Below, in pieces: positions 8,818 through 18,740 of a DNA stretch of 64,000 bases. Position 1 is the first letter of the stretch. Each line of letters opens with the position of its first letter. The DNA is taken from contig NZ_PDJB01000001.1 of the NCBI RefSeq assembly GCF_002563895.1, positions 5,253,501-5,317,500 of the forward strand, written 5' to 3'. Origin of the DNA: Pseudomonas lurida (GTDB taxonomy: Bacteria > Pseudomonadota > Gammaproteobacteria > Pseudomonadales > Pseudomonadaceae). The notes under the pieces are model-generated. The model had not been told where the DNA came from. It searched no databases and worked only from the letters and a program-made list of their open reading frames with translations. The position numbers and the translations under genes are program-made.

Positions 8818-10020
8818 ATGACGACAGCTTCGCTTCACATCACCCTCATCACCGAAACCTTCCCGCCAGAGATCAACGGGGTGGCCAATACCCTTGGCCG
8901 CCTGTGCGAGGGGTTGCGCGCTCGTGGCCATCAAGTCGAGCTGGTTCGCCCGCGCCAGGGCGTCGACCAGAGCCGCCCCAGCGACGACGCGCTACTGCTG
9001 TGCCGCGGCTGGCCGCTGCCGGGTTATCCGGGCCTGCAATGGGGGCAGTCGTCGATGCACAAGTTGCTGAGGCGCTGGACGCGCCAGCGCCCGGACGTCC
9101 TGTACATTGCCACGGAAGGGCCCTTGGGCCTGTCTGCCCTGCGCGCGGCACGTCGCCTGGGAATCAGCGTGGTCAGCGGCTTCCATACCAATTTCCAGCA
9201 GTACTCGAACCAATATGGCTTGAGCCTGTTGAGCCGTATGGTCACTCACTACCTGCGCTGGTTTCACAACCGTTCGACCCTGACCCTGGTGCCCAGCGCC
9301 AGCCAGCGGCTGGAGTTGGAGCGCCGGCATTTCGAGCGCCTGGGAATGTTGTCCCGCGGGGTCGACAGCCAGTTGTTCCACCCGGCCAAGCGTAACAATG
9401 CATTGCGCGAAAGCTGGGGCCTGGAAAACGACGACATTGCAGTCCTGCATGTCGGGCGCCTGGCGCAGGAGAAGAACCTGGGGCTGCTCAAACGCTGCTT
9501 CGATACGCTGCAGGATGCTTATCCCTGGCGCCGGCTGAAGTTGATCATCGTCGGCGATGGCCCGCAGCGCCCGCTGTTGGAGCAGGAACTGCCCGACGCG
9601 GTGTTCTGCGGTACCCAACGCGGCGAAGAACTGGCCCGGCACTATGCTTGCGGGGATCTGTTCCTGTTCCCCAGCCTGACCGAAACCTTCGGCAATGTGG
9701 TGTTAGAAGCCATGGCTTCCGGGCTCGGCGTAGTGGCGTACGACCAGGCGGCTGCAACCCAGCATATTCGTCATGGCTACAATGGCGTGCTGGCGATGCC
9801 GGGAGATGAGAATGCTTTTTGCGATGCCGCCGTCTGGTTGCTGGAAGAGCGCGAGACCTTGCGCCGGGCTCGACTGAACGCTCGCCAACATGCCAGCCGC
9901 CAGGGCTGGCCGGCGATCATCGAGCAATTCGAACGCCAGTTACGCGGTGTGTGTGAGGACGGGCATCCACTGCCCGTCCTGTCGCCACTTACACCAGGGT
10001 CGTCAACGCCTCACGACTGA
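8818..10020 (+). CDS. GT4-family glycosyltransferase
   Basis: 400 residues from ATG 8818. Earlier ATGs (8785) give a short extension unlike the family. N-terminal acceptor domain: ITETFPPEINGVANTLGRL, the usual start of mannosyl/glucosyl transferases acting on diacylglycerol or phosphatidylinositol. C-terminal donor-binding domain: LHVGRLAQEKNLGLLK and FPSLTETFGNVVLEAMASG, the E-x7-E motif. It lies 54 bp after cysZ. P. aeruginosa has a similar gene near its cysZ, reported to make glycolipids under phosphate limitation; the same role here is inference. Its end overlaps the convergent Old Yellow Enzyme gene by 32 bp. Confidence 0.85.
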   Translation: MTTASLHITLITETFPPEINGVANTLGRLCEGLRARGHQVELVRPRQGVDQSRPSDDALLLCRGWPLPGYPGLQWGQSSMHKLLRRWTRQRPDVLYIATEGPLGLSALRAARRLGISVVSGFHTNFQQYSNQYGLSLLSRMVTHYLRWFHNRSTLTLVPSASQRLELERRHFERLGMLSRGVDSQLFHPAKRNNALRESWGLENDDIAVLHVGRLAQEKNLGLLKRCFDTLQDAYPWRRLKLIIVGDGPQRPLLEQELPDAVFCGTQRGEELARHYACGDLFLFPSLTETFGNVVLEAMASGLGVVAYDQAAATQHIRHGYNGVLAMPGDENAFCDAAVWLLEERETLRRARLNARQHASRQGWPAIIEQFERQLRGVCEDGHPLPVLSPLTPGSSTPHD

Positions 10021-11092
10021 ACGGCAGGATGTCACCCTCGCGCCCTTCGCGCACTTTCACGGCCCAATCCGGGTCCACCAGCAATGCACGGCCCACGGCC
10101 ACCAGGTCAAACTCGTCGTTGTTCAAGCGCTCCAGCAGCTTTTCCAGGCTGGCCGGTTGCGCGACCTTGTCGGTGTTGACCATGAACTGCAGGAACTCGC
10201 CATCCAGGCCAACGCTGCCCACGGTGATGGTCGGCTTGCCGGTGAGCTGACGGGTCCAGCCGGCCAGGTTGAGGTCGGAACCTTCGAATTCAGGCTCCCA
10301 GAAACGGCGTGTAGAGCAGTGGAAAATGTCCACGCCGGCGTCAGACAACGGCTTGAGAAATGCTTCCAGCGCCTCCGGCGTTTGCACCAGGCGCGCGGTG
10401 TAGTCCTGTTGCTTCCACTGGGAGAAACGGAAGATGATCGGGAAGTCCGGGCCCACCGCAGCACGCGTGGCCTGGATCAGCTCGATGGCAAAGCGCGAGC
10501 GGTTGGCCAGGCTGCCGCCGTATTCGTCCGTACGCTGGTTGCTGCCCTCCCAGAAGAACTGGTCGACCAGATAGCCGTGGGCGCCGTGGATCTCCACGCC
10601 GTCCATGCCGATGCTCTGGGCATCCTTGGCGGCTTGGGCGAAGGCGTTGATGACATCCTTGATGTCTTGTTGGGTCATGCCGTGGACGACCACGTTGCCG
10701 TCCTTGAGTTTCTCCATCGGACCGTAGGCCGGCACGCTGGCATCAGGCTCGGTGCCAATACGGCGCACACTGCCCACATGCCAAAGCTGTGGAACGATCT
10801 TGCCGCCCTCGGCGTGCACGGCGTCGACCACTTTCTTCCAGCCGGCCAGCGCGGCTTCACCATAGAAATGCGGGACGTTTGGGTAACCGTTGGACGCCCG
10901 GTGGCCGACCACGGTGCCTTCAGTGATGATCAGGCCCACGCCGGCAGCGGCGCGGCGGCGGTAATACTCGATCACCTTGGCGTTGGGTACGCCACCCGGG
11001 GAAAACGACCGTGTCATTGGCGCCATGACGACGCGGGTCGACAGTTGCAATGCACCGAGCTGGAAAGGTTTGAACAAGGCTTGGACGGGCAT
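9989..11092 (-). CDS. Old Yellow Enzyme family NADH:flavin oxidoreductase (alkene reductase)
   Basis: 367 residues from ATG 11092 (GTGGAG upstream); the open frame runs 23 codons further without a ribosome site. A TIM-barrel FMN enzyme: LFKPFQLGALQLSTRVVMAPMTR at the start, GVEIHGAHGYLVDQF with the substrate-binding His pair, and EYGGSLANRSRF, the family signature. These enzymes reduce activated C=C bonds, nitro compounds and nitrate esters with NAD(P)H; the natural substrate is seldom known. Monocistronic in appearance. Nearest named relatives would be xenobiotic or 2-cyclohexenone reductases. Confidence 0.9.
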   Translation of the reverse strand: MPVQALFKPFQLGALQLSTRVVMAPMTRSFSPGGVPNAKVIEYYRRRAAAGVGLIITEGTVVGHRASNGYPNVPHFYGEAALAGWKKVVDAVHAEGGKIVPQLWHVGSVRRIGTEPDASVPAYGPMEKLKDGNVVVHGMTQQDIKDVINAFAQAAKDAQSIGMDGVEIHGAHGYLVDQFFWEGSNQRTDEYGGSLANRSRFAIELIQATRAAVGPDFPIIFRFSQWKQQDYTARLVQTPEALEAFLKPLSDAGVDIFHCSTRRFWEPEFEGSDLNLAGWTRQLTGKPTITVGSVGLDGEFLQFMVNTDKVAQPASLEKLLERLNNDEFDLVAVGRALLVDPDWAVKVREGREGDILPFSREALTTLV

Positions 11093-11215
11093 GGGAGCGC
11101 TCCACGGAAGACAGGATTTATGATGTCGATAATATGGGCAGCGCGCCGTGCGGGATAGCACTATTGATCTGGGTGATTAAGGGGTAAAAGCAGGACGCGG
11201 AGCATCCGAAGGGCA

Positions 11216-11236
11216 TTCCCACGCGGGGCGTGGGAA
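11216..11236. terminator. Perfect 9-bp hairpin after the glutathione peroxidase gene
   Basis: TTCCCACGC-GGG-GCGTGGGAA. This unit recurs between genes in fluorescent pseudomonads. It has no T-tract, so it may be a repeat element that also acts as an end-of-transcript hairpin for the minus-strand gene at 11253. Confidence 0.6.
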
Positions 11237-11252
11237 CGATCGAACCGGTGTT

Positions 11253-11735
11253 TCAGGCCAGGGCTTTTTCGATGGCCTGGACCACCGACGGATCATCGGG
11301 CGGGGTACGCGGAGAAAAGCGCGCGAGTACCCGCCCATCCTTACCCAGCAGGAATTTCTCGAAGTTCCAGGTGATATCCCCAGGAAACTCGGCGCCCTCA
11401 CCCGCCAGCAGGCGGTACAGCTGATGACGATCAGGACCGTTGACCTCAAGCTTGCTGCCCAACGGGAACGTCACGCCGTAGTTCAGGCTGCAGAACGACT
11501 GGATCTCTTCCTCGGTACCTGGCTCCTGCCCTGCAAACTGGTTGCACGGCAGGCCGAGCACGGTAAATCCCTGGTCCTTGTACTGCTGGTAGAGGTTTTC
11601 CAGCGCGGCATATTGCGGGGTCAAACCACATTTGGAGGCCACGTTGACTACCAGCACCACTTGCCCCTTGAAGGGCGCCAGTGGCAGGTCTTGTCCGTCC
11701 AAAGCTTTGAGTTTCAGGTCGTGGAAAGCACTCAT
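11253..11735 (-). CDS. Glutathione peroxidase (cysteine type)
   Basis: 160 residues from the ATG at 11735, with TGGAG correctly spaced; the longer frame adds 24 residues without support. NVASKCGLTPQYAALENLY carries the peroxidatic Cys (~residue 37), LGLPCNQFAGQEPG holds the second conserved block, and ITWNFEKFLLGKDG carries the Trp-Asn of the catalytic site. It reduces hydroperoxides in the cytoplasm, in most bacteria with thioredoxin rather than glutathione as donor. Single gene, flanked by its own hairpin. Confidence 0.93.
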   Translation of the reverse strand: MSAFHDLKLKALDGQDLPLAPFKGQVVLVVNVASKCGLTPQYAALENLYQQYKDQGFTVLGLPCNQFAGQEPGTEEEIQSFCSLNYGVTFPLGSKLEVNGPDRHQLYRLLAGEGAEFPGDITWNFEKFLLGKDGRVLARFSPRTPPDDPSVVQAIEKALA

Positions 11736-11836
11736 GACGAACTCCAGATATCCCATGTTCTTCGCATTGCGGCCTTTCGAGATTACAACCCGCAAGCCTG
11801 CAATCATAGACGCCGATTACAAAACTCGCCTGCGGG

Positions 11837-12301
11837 TTACTGAGCGGTCGGCCAGGGCAGAATCGGAATGGCCGTCACGGCGTTCTGCGGGCTGCCTTCG
11901 ATCAGGCGGTCGCTATAGACCAGGTACACCAGGGTGTTGCGCTTCTTGTCGAGGAAACGTACCACCTGCATGGTCTTGAACACCAGCGAGGTGCGTTCCT
12001 TGAAGACTTCGTCGCCGTCCTTGAGCTCGCCCTTGAAGTGGATCGGGCCCACTTGGCGGCAGGCAATCGAGGCTTCGGCACGGTCTTCGGCCAGGCCCAG
12101 GCCGCCCTTGACGCCGCCGGTCTTGGCACGCGACAGGTAGCAGGTCACGCCGTCGACCTTGGGGTCATCAAAGGCTTCGACCACAATCCGGTCATTGGGG
12201 CCGACAAACTTGAACACGGTCGACACTTGGGCAATTTCTTCAGCCGAGGCCAGCAGTGGCATGGCCAATAGCACACCGAGCAATACTTTCATTGAGCGCA
12301 T
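11837..12301 (-). CDS. creA: CreA family periplasmic protein
   Basis: 154 residues. A signal peptide is evident ([20 protein letters not shown], cleaved before EEI). The mature part starts with [19 protein letters not shown] and continues with the [22 protein letters not shown] block that defines CreA (DUF/PF05981). The function is not known; in E. coli the gene lies beside creBCD, which is not the case here. AAGGA precedes the start. proB ends 15 bp upstream on the same strand, so the two are probably co-transcribed. Confidence 0.9.
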   Translation of the reverse strand: MRSMKVLLGVLLAMPLLASAEEIAQVSTVFKFVGPNDRIVVEAFDDPKVDGVTCYLSRAKTGGVKGGLGLAEDRAEASIACRQVGPIHFKGELKDGDEVFKERTSLVFKTMQVVRFLDKKRNTLVYLVYSDRLIEGSPQNAVTAIPILPWPTAQ

Positions 12302-12316
12302 CGTGTATTCCTTTGA

Positions 12317-13435
12317 TTAGACCAGGATCAGGTTATCGCGGTGCACCAGTTCCGGTTCGGCCATGTAACCCAATAATCCGACAATCGCATCGGACGATTG
12401 TCCAATAATCTTCTGCGCTTCCAGGGCACTGTAGTTCGCCAGGCCGCGGGCGATCTCGCGACCGTCCGGCGCCACGCACACCACCATCTCGCCACGGCGG
12501 AAACTGCCCTGCACCAACTTGACGCCCACCGGCAGCAAGCTCTTGTTGCCTTGGGACAGGGCCGACACCGCGCCGTCGTCCAACACCAGCGTGCCACGGG
12601 TTTGCAGATGACCGGCCAGCCACTGTTTGCGCGCCGCGAGCATGCCGCGTTCCGGCGACAGCAGCGTACCAATGCGCTCCCCGGCCTTGAGGCGGTCCAG
12701 CACGCGGTCCAGGCGCCCACCGACGATGATGGTGTGGGCGCCGGACCGTGCGGCCAGGCGCGCTGCACGCAGCTTGGTCTGCATGCCGCCACGGCCCAGG
12801 GCGCCGCCAACGCTGCCGGCCACGGCGTCCAGCGCAGGGTCATCGGCACGCGCCTCGTAGATCAGTTGGGCGTCGGGGTTGTTGCGCGGGTCAGCGTCGA
12901 ACATGCCGTCGCGGTCAGTGAGGATCACCAGCAGGTCAGCTTCCACCAGGTTGGCCACCAGGGCGGCCAGGGTGTCGTTGTCGCCGAAGCGGATTTCGTC
13001 GGTGACCACCGTGTCGTTTTCGTTGATCACCGGCACCACCTTGAGCTCCACCAAGGCGCGCAACGTACTGCGGGCGTTGAGGTAGCGCTTGCGGTCGGAC
13101 AGGTCGTCGTGGGTCAGCAGGATCTGCGCCGTGTGGCGGCCGTGCTCGGCAAAGCTGGATTCCCAGGCTTGCACCAGGCCCATCTGGCCGATGGCGGCGG
13201 CGGCTTGCAGCTCGTGCATCGCGCTGGGTCGCGCGGTCCAGCCGAGGCGGCTCATGCCGGCGGCAACCGCCCCGGACGACACCAGCACCAACTCGACACC
13301 GGCCTCATGCAAGGCCACCATCTGCTCGACCCAGACACTCATGGCTGCGCGATCCAGCCCCTTGCCATCCGCCGTCAACAGCGCACTTCCGATCTTTACG
13401 ACCCAGCGCTGTGCACCTGTCACTTTGCTCCGCAT
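12317..13435 (-). CDS. proB: Glutamate 5-kinase
   Basis: 372 residues from ATG 13435 (a second ATG directly precedes it at 13438). Amino-acid kinase domain ~8-260: [17 protein letters not shown] binds ATP phosphate, [17 protein letters not shown] and [25 protein letters not shown] are family signatures. A C-terminal PUA domain (~277-370) follows. It phosphorylates glutamate in the first step of proline synthesis and is normally feedback-inhibited by proline. The gene is separated from obgE by a strong terminator, so it has its own promoter between 13436 and 13520. Confidence 0.95.
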   Translation of the reverse strand: MRSKVTGAQRWVVKIGSALLTADGKGLDRAAMSVWVEQMVALHEAGVELVLVSSGAVAAGMSRLGWTARPSAMHELQAAAAIGQMGLVQAWESSFAEHGRHTAQILLTHDDLSDRKRYLNARSTLRALVELKVVPVINENDTVVTDEIRFGDNDTLAALVANLVEADLLVILTDRDGMFDADPRNNPDAQLIYEARADDPALDAVAGSVGGALGRGGMQTKLRAARLAARSGAHTIIVGGRLDRVLDRLKAGERIGTLLSPERGMLAARKQWLAGHLQTRGTLVLDDGAVSALSQGNKSLLPVGVKLVQGSFRRGEMVVCVAPDGREIARGLANYSALEAQKIIGQSSDAIVGLLGYMAEPELVHRDNLILV

Positions 13436-13520
13436 CATCTTCAACCTTAGATAGAGGGCTGCACGCGACCCAGCGCCGCCCATAACGTTATTCGTGACTA
13501 CTTTAAAGACTACAGATACC

Positions 13521-13544
13521 AAAACGCCGCTCGAGTGAGCGGCG
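13521..13544 (-). terminator. Terminator of obgE
   Basis: CGCCGCTC-GAGT-GAGCGGCG hairpin followed on the minus strand by TTTT, 21 bp after the obgE stop. Confidence 0.85.
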
Positions 13545-13564
13545 CTTAAGTTTACTGCAACGAA

Positions 13565-14818
<1,254 letters not shown>

Positions 14819-14937
14819 TTAAGAAACCAAGACATAAGACTCTTGCAAAAATGAGCGCAGCGACCTCAATCAACGACCGCAAATCCAGCGCCTGAGCCCA
14901 TCACAAACAGCTTTGCAAGAGACTCACCCCACAAACG

Positions 14938-14966
14938 AAAAAGCCCCGTCGCAAGACAGGGCTTTT
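14938..14966 (-). terminator. Terminator of rplU-rpmA
   Basis: AAAAGCCC-GTC paired with GAC-GGGCTTTT around a 4-nt loop, with one mismatch in the stem. On the minus strand it is followed by TTTTT, 16 bp after the rpmA stop. It separates the ribosomal protein genes from obgE. Confidence 0.88.
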
Positions 14967-14981
14967 CCAGCGATCTCGCAA

Positions 14982-15239
14982 TTAAGCTGCGACAACGCTC
15001 ACGTAACGGCGGTTGAACGCGCCTTTTACTTCAAACTTGATCACGCCTTCGATTTTCGCGAAGAGGGTGTGATCTTTACCCATGCCAACACCGTAACCGG
15101 CGTGGAATTGGGTGCCGCGCTGACGCACGATGATGTTGCCCGGAATGATTTTCTGGCCGCCATACATCTTCACGCCAAGGCGTTTGGCTTCTGAGTCGCG
15201 ACCGTTACGGGTACTACCACCAGCTTTTTTGTGTGCCAT
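14982..15239 (-). CDS. rpmA: 50S ribosomal protein L27
   Basis: 85 residues beginning [20 protein letters not shown], the highly conserved flexible N-terminus that reaches the peptidyl transferase centre. No Firmicutes-type cleavable extension is present. AGGAG lies nine bases upstream. It follows rplU after 34 bp and shares its promoter. Confidence 0.98.
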   Translation of the reverse strand: MAHKKAGGSTRNGRDSEAKRLGVKMYGGQKIIPGNIIVRQRGTQFHAGYGVGMGKDHTLFAKIEGVIKFEVKGAFNRRYVSVVAA

Positions 15240-15273
15240 GAGTCAATTCTCCTAGTGAGGAATTAGGCTGAAA

Positions 15274-15588
15274 TTAAGCCTGAATACCGGTGATTTTGAT
15301 CTCGGTGTACCACTGGCGGTGGCCCATACGCTTCATGTGGTGCTTACGACGACGGAACTTGATGATGCGGACTTTATCGTGACGACCTTGGGAGATCACT
15401 TCAGCCACAACGGTAGCGCCAGCAACAACTGGAGCGCCGATGTTCACGTCATCGCCATTGGCGACCAACAGAACGCGATCAAAAGTAACGGATTCGCCGG
15501 TAGCGACTTCCAGTTTTTCGATCTTCAGGTATTCACCTGGGGCGACTTTGTATTGCTTGCCACCAGTAACAATTACTGCGTACGACAT
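15274..15588 (-). CDS. rplU: 50S ribosomal protein L21
   Basis: 104 residues from ATG 15588, preceded by GGAGAAA. It opens with [15 protein letters not shown] and contains [20 protein letters not shown], the conserved rRNA-binding tail. First gene of rplU-rpmA; divergent from ispB, and the promoter should lie in the 239 bp between them. Confidence 0.98.
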   Translation of the reverse strand: MSYAVIVTGGKQYKVAPGEYLKIEKLEVATGESVTFDRVLLVANGDDVNIGAPVVAGATVVAEVISQGRHDKVRIIKFRRRKHHMKRMGHRQWYTEIKITGIQA

Positions 15589-15827
15589 GGTATTTCTCCG
15601 ATAATCCTGCTCACCCAGCGCTTTATAAGAAGAGGTATTGGCTGGCATGGCTGCATGGGATGGACGTCCCGAATGCAATTGCGTAAGGCAGGTGCTGCCC
15701 AGGAAGTTCAGGGTGCGCGATTGTACGCAAGGCAACCGGGTGTTGCAAGAGGCCGTCTATCGCGCCTTGACACTACGGGGCCTGGGTCCTAGCATGCCGC
15801 GCAACCCTTCTGGAGCGACTGTCGCTG

Positions 15828-16796
15828 ATGCAACCCCAAGCTTTCTACCGCGCGGTCGCGGACGATTTTAGCGCCGTCGACGGCATCATCAAGAAGCAGC
15901 TGACTTCTAAAGTGCCGCTGGTCTCCAAAATTGGCGACTACATTACGTCGGCGGGCGGTAAACGCCTGCGTCCTTTATTAGTGTTGCTGTGCGGCAAGGC
16001 CCTGGGTCGCGAAGGCGATGACGTGCGCCTGCTGGCTGCCACTATCGAATTCCTGCACACCGCCACCCTGCTCCATGACGACGTGGTCGACATGTCTGGC
16101 ATGCGCCGTGGCCGCGAGACCGCCAATGCCATGTGGGGCAATGCCCCTAGCGTGCTGGTTGGCGACTTCCTGTACTCGCGCTCGTTCGAGATGATGGTCG
16201 AACTCGGCTCGATGCCCGTCATGAAGATTCTTTCACAGGCCACGCGCATCATCGCCGAAGGCGAAGTGCTGCAACTGTCGAAGGTCCGTGACGCCAGCAC
16301 CACCGAAGAAACCTACATGGAAGTGATTCGCGGCAAAACCGCGATGCTCTTCGAAGCCTCCACCCACAGCGCGGCCGCGCTGTGCGGTGCGACGGCCGAA
16401 CAAGCCGAAGCCCTGCGCACCTTTGGTGACCACCTGGGTGTGGCGTTCCAGTTGGTAGACGACCTGCTCGACTATAAAGGCGACGCCGAAACCCTGGGCA
16501 AGAACGTCGGCGATGACCTGGCCGAGGGCAAGCCGACCTTGCCGCTGATCTACACCATGCGCGAAGGCACGCCGGAACAGGCCGCCCTGGTGCGCAAGGC
16601 GATCCAGAAAGGCGGGATCGAAGACCTGGAGGCCATCCGTGCCGCTGTCGAGGCGTCCGGCTCCCTGGAGTACACCGCGCAACTGGCACGCGACTACGTG
16701 GCCCGTGCGATCAAGTGCCTGGAAGCCCTTCCGGCCAGCGAATACCGGGACGCCCTGGTTGAGCTGAGTGAGTTTGCGGTCGCGCGTACACACTGA
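15828..16796 (+). CDS. ispB: Octaprenyl (polyprenyl) diphosphate synthase
   Basis: 322 residues of the trans-prenyltransferase family. The first aspartate-rich motif is in LLHDDVVDMSGMRRG (~84-98) and the second in FQLVDDLLDYKGDAE (~211-225); GGKRLRPLLVLLCG at ~44 binds isopentenyl diphosphate. It elongates farnesyl diphosphate to the ubiquinone side chain (nonaprenyl in Pseudomonas, since they make Q-9). Divergence from rplU is the conserved arrangement. Confidence 0.94.
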   Translation: MQPQAFYRAVADDFSAVDGIIKKQLTSKVPLVSKIGDYITSAGGKRLRPLLVLLCGKALGREGDDVRLLAATIEFLHTATLLHDDVVDMSGMRRGRETANAMWGNAPSVLVGDFLYSRSFEMMVELGSMPVMKILSQATRIIAEGEVLQLSKVRDASTTEETYMEVIRGKTAMLFEASTHSAAALCGATAEQAEALRTFGDHLGVAFQLVDDLLDYKGDAETLGKNVGDDLAEGKPTLPLIYTMREGTPEQAALVRKAIQKGGIEDLEAIRAAVEASGSLEYTAQLARDYVARAIKCLEALPASEYRDALVELSEFAVARTH

Positions 16797-16812
16797 TTGC
16801 GCACTCAGTAAT

Positions 16813-16883
16813 CTGGAAACTGGCTGGCCTGCGATAACGGGAGTGAATTCACTGCCGCTCTCGCAGGCCAGCCAGTTTCCACA
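16813..16883. repeat. REP pair 2
   Basis: Arms GGAAACTGGCTGGCCTGCGAT and CGCAGGCCAGCCAGTTTCCAC around a short centre, between the tandem ispB and phnA genes. The GGAAAC/GTTTCC ends differ from the GGGAGC ends of most other copies here. Confidence 0.8.
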
Positions 16884-16965
16884 TTAGCCCGAGCCCAACC
16901 CCACCCACCTCTAAAACCCTATATAATGTGCGCTTTTTAGCCATCCTGACTTTCAAGGAGCTTTA

Positions 16966-17307
16966 GTGAGCACGTTGCCACCCTGCCCGAAATGCAATTG
17001 CGAATACACCTACGAAGACGGCGCCCAGCTGATCTGCCCGGAATGCGCCCATGAGTGGTCCGCCAATGACGAGGCCGAAGCAGCCAGCGACGAAACCGTG
17101 AAGAAAGACTCTGTGGGCAACGTCCTGCAGGACGGCGACACCATCACCGTGATCAAAGACCTCAAGGTCAAGGGCACGTCCCTGGTGGTCAAGGTCGGCA
17201 CCAAGGTCAAGAACATCCGTCTGTGCGACGGCGACCACGATATCGATTGCAAGATCGACGGTATCGGCCCGATGAAGCTCAAGTCCGAGTACGTGCGCAA
17301 AGTCTGA
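16966..17307 (+). CDS. phnA: PhnA/YjdM family zinc-ribbon protein
   Basis: 113 residues starting at GTG 16966, with a perfect AAGGAG six bases upstream. The N-terminus has a two-knuckle zinc ribbon ([21 protein letters not shown], Cys at ~6, 9, 24, 27). The rest is the PhnA beta-barrel ([40 protein letters not shown]). Despite the name, the family is not needed for phosphonate use, and its function is unknown. TATAAT at 16922-16927 is a likely -10 element, with no clear -35. Confidence 0.9.
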   Translation: MSTLPPCPKCNCEYTYEDGAQLICPECAHEWSANDEAEAASDETVKKDSVGNVLQDGDTITVIKDLKVKGTSLVVKVGTKVKNIRLCDGDHDIDCKIDGIGPMKLKSEYVRKV

Positions 17308-17424
17308 ACCTGCTGTCTCCATCCCGCGCCCGCCGCGGGATGGCGTTTCGCCCTCCTCGTTGATCGAACGCAATATCCACACAGAAAAAACCAGAAACCG
17401 CCAATAGGCACTTGCTATTCTACG

Positions 17425-17443
17425 AATAAGAATTATTCTCATT
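17425..17443. promoter_or_regulatory. Fur box
   Basis: AATAAGAATTATTCTCATT: a 19-bp dyad with 8 of 9 pairs matching, very close to Fur sites of the AATGAGAATnATTCTCATT type. It overlaps a possible promoter (TTGCTA at 17412 and TATTCT at 17434, 16-bp spacing) and ends 25 bp before the start of the next gene, so Fur-Fe should repress it. Confidence 0.8.
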
Positions 17444-17468
17444 GAAACCCATCAAGGAGATGCGACCC

Positions 17469-17726
17469 ATGACTTATTTGATAGATGCCTGGCTGGACCG
17501 CCCACACCCTTACCTGCGGATCCTGCATCGGGAAACCGGCGAAGTCTGTGCGGTACTGGAAGAAGAAGCGCTGAATGAACTGCAGGACCAGGGTGACCTG
17601 GACGTCAACGGGCTGAGCTCGAGTGAACCTGGGGTACTGAAGGAGGTGGTGCGTAATCTGTTTCTGTTCTGCTATGCCCGAGCGTTGCGCCCGGCGACGG
17701 AGCTGAATGGCAAGTTCCATCCATGA
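17469..17726 (+). CDS. Small conserved protein, predicted iron-regulated
   Basis: 85 residues from ATG 17469, chosen because AAGGAG stands nine bases upstream; the frame opens at 17442, inside the Fur box. It is a small acidic soluble protein (TYLIDAWLDRPHPYLRILHR, then EVCAVLEEEALNELQDQGDL) without recognisable motifs, apart from a conserved hydrophobic C-terminal helix (EVVRNLFLFCYARAL). P. aeruginosa has a hypothetical gene in the equivalent place after ispB. The Fur box predicts expression during iron starvation. Confidence 0.8.
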   Translation: MTYLIDAWLDRPHPYLRILHRETGEVCAVLEEEALNELQDQGDLDVNGLSSSEPGVLKEVVRNLFLFCYARALRPATELNGKFHP

Positions 17727-17760
17727 AAACACCCACAAGACGTGAGTGCACCGGCTTCAT

Positions 17761-17846
17761 AGGGGAGCCGGGCGCGCCCGCGATGCAGACAACTCGGTCA
17801 ACCCTGCTACCGAGGTGATGCTATCGCAGGCAAGCCGCCTCCCACA
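17761..17846. repeat. REP pair 3
   Basis: Left arm AGGGGAGCCGGGCGCGCCCG and right arm CTATCGCAGGCAAGCCGCCT followed by CCCACA, between the convergent iron-regulated gene and fklB. Confidence 0.75.
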
Positions 17847-17873
17847 TGAAGCCGGCGCCGATGCTATCGGGTC

Positions 17874-18491
17874 TTACAGAACGTCGAGCAGCTCGACGTC
17901 GAACACCAGAACGCTGTGCGGCGGGATGCTACCAACGCCTTGAGCGCCGTAAGCCAGTTCGCTCGGCACGTACAGACGCCATTTGCTGCCGGCATTCATC
18001 AGTTGCAGGGCTTCGGTCCAGCCAGCGATCACGCCGCCAACCGGGAATTCTGCAGGCTGGCCGCGCTCGTAGGAGCTGTCGAACACAGTGCCGTCGATCA
18101 GGGTGCCGTGGTAGTGGGTACGTACCTGGTCTTCACGGGTCGGCTTGGCGCCATCACCTGCGGTCAACACTTCGAACTGCAGGCCGGAAGCCAGGGTGGT
18201 GATGCCATCACGCTTGGCGTTTTCAGCCAGGAACGCCAAGCCAGCGCCAGCCGCGGCTTCAGCCTTGGCCGCTGCTTCGGCTTGCATGATTTCGCGGATC
18301 ACTTTGAAGCTGGCAGCCATTTGCTCTTGGTCAACGCGGCTAGGCTTGCCGGCGAACGCGTCGGTCAGGCCAGCCAGGATCGCGTCCAGGCTTACGCCCG
18401 GTGGCGGGTTGTCGCGCAGTTGGTCGCCCAACTGACGGCCGATACCGTAGCTGACGCGGGTTTCGTCGGTGGACAGATTAACTTCGGACAT
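17874..18491 (-). CDS. fklB: FKBP-type peptidyl-prolyl cis-trans isomerase FklB
   Basis: 205 residues. The N-terminal ~80 residues are the helical dimerisation region of the FklB/Mip group (RVSYGIGRQLGDQL). The FKBP domain occupies ~100-205 (VRTHYHGTLIDGTVFDSSYE; VIAGWTEALQLMNAGSKWRLYVPSELAYG; LVFDVELLDVL). There is no signal peptide, so it is cytoplasmic FklB rather than secreted Mip/FkpA. It assists prolyl isomerisation during folding. Single gene. Confidence 0.92.
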   Translation of the reverse strand: MSEVNLSTDETRVSYGIGRQLGDQLRDNPPPGVSLDAILAGLTDAFAGKPSRVDQEQMAASFKVIREIMQAEAAAKAEAAAGAGLAFLAENAKRDGITTLASGLQFEVLTAGDGAKPTREDQVRTHYHGTLIDGTVFDSSYERGQPAEFPVGGVIAGWTEALQLMNAGSKWRLYVPSELAYGAQGVGSIPPHSVLVFDVELLDVL

Positions 18492-18642
18492 GAAGAGGCT
18501 CCGCTGTAGGACAACACGTGTTTCCCCGTGCTACCCAGAACTAAAAGGGCCAGCAGACTAGCACACAAGACCCACCCATGATCAGCCCTCCCCGGCCGCT
18601 CCCTGCAATCGCGCCCCTTCGTCACCCCTGACAAAATAGCAT

Positions 18643-18669
18643 TTCAGATTCACCGCTTGCCGCCGATAC
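18643..18669 (+). promoter_or_regulatory. Candidate FliA (sigma-28) promoter
   Basis: TTCAGATT and GCCGATAC separated by 11 bp match the flagellar sigma-28 consensus (TAAAGTTT-N11-GCCGATAA) at 5 of 8 and 7 of 8 positions. It lies 71 bp upstream of the chemoreceptor start. Chemoreceptor genes are commonly FliA-dependent. Confidence 0.55.
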
Positions 18670-18740
18670 AGCCCTACACAGCAGCTGGCTCCAAAATCAA
18701 TAACCGTCCAGCACACCCCATCATTCTTGCGGAGCATTCG

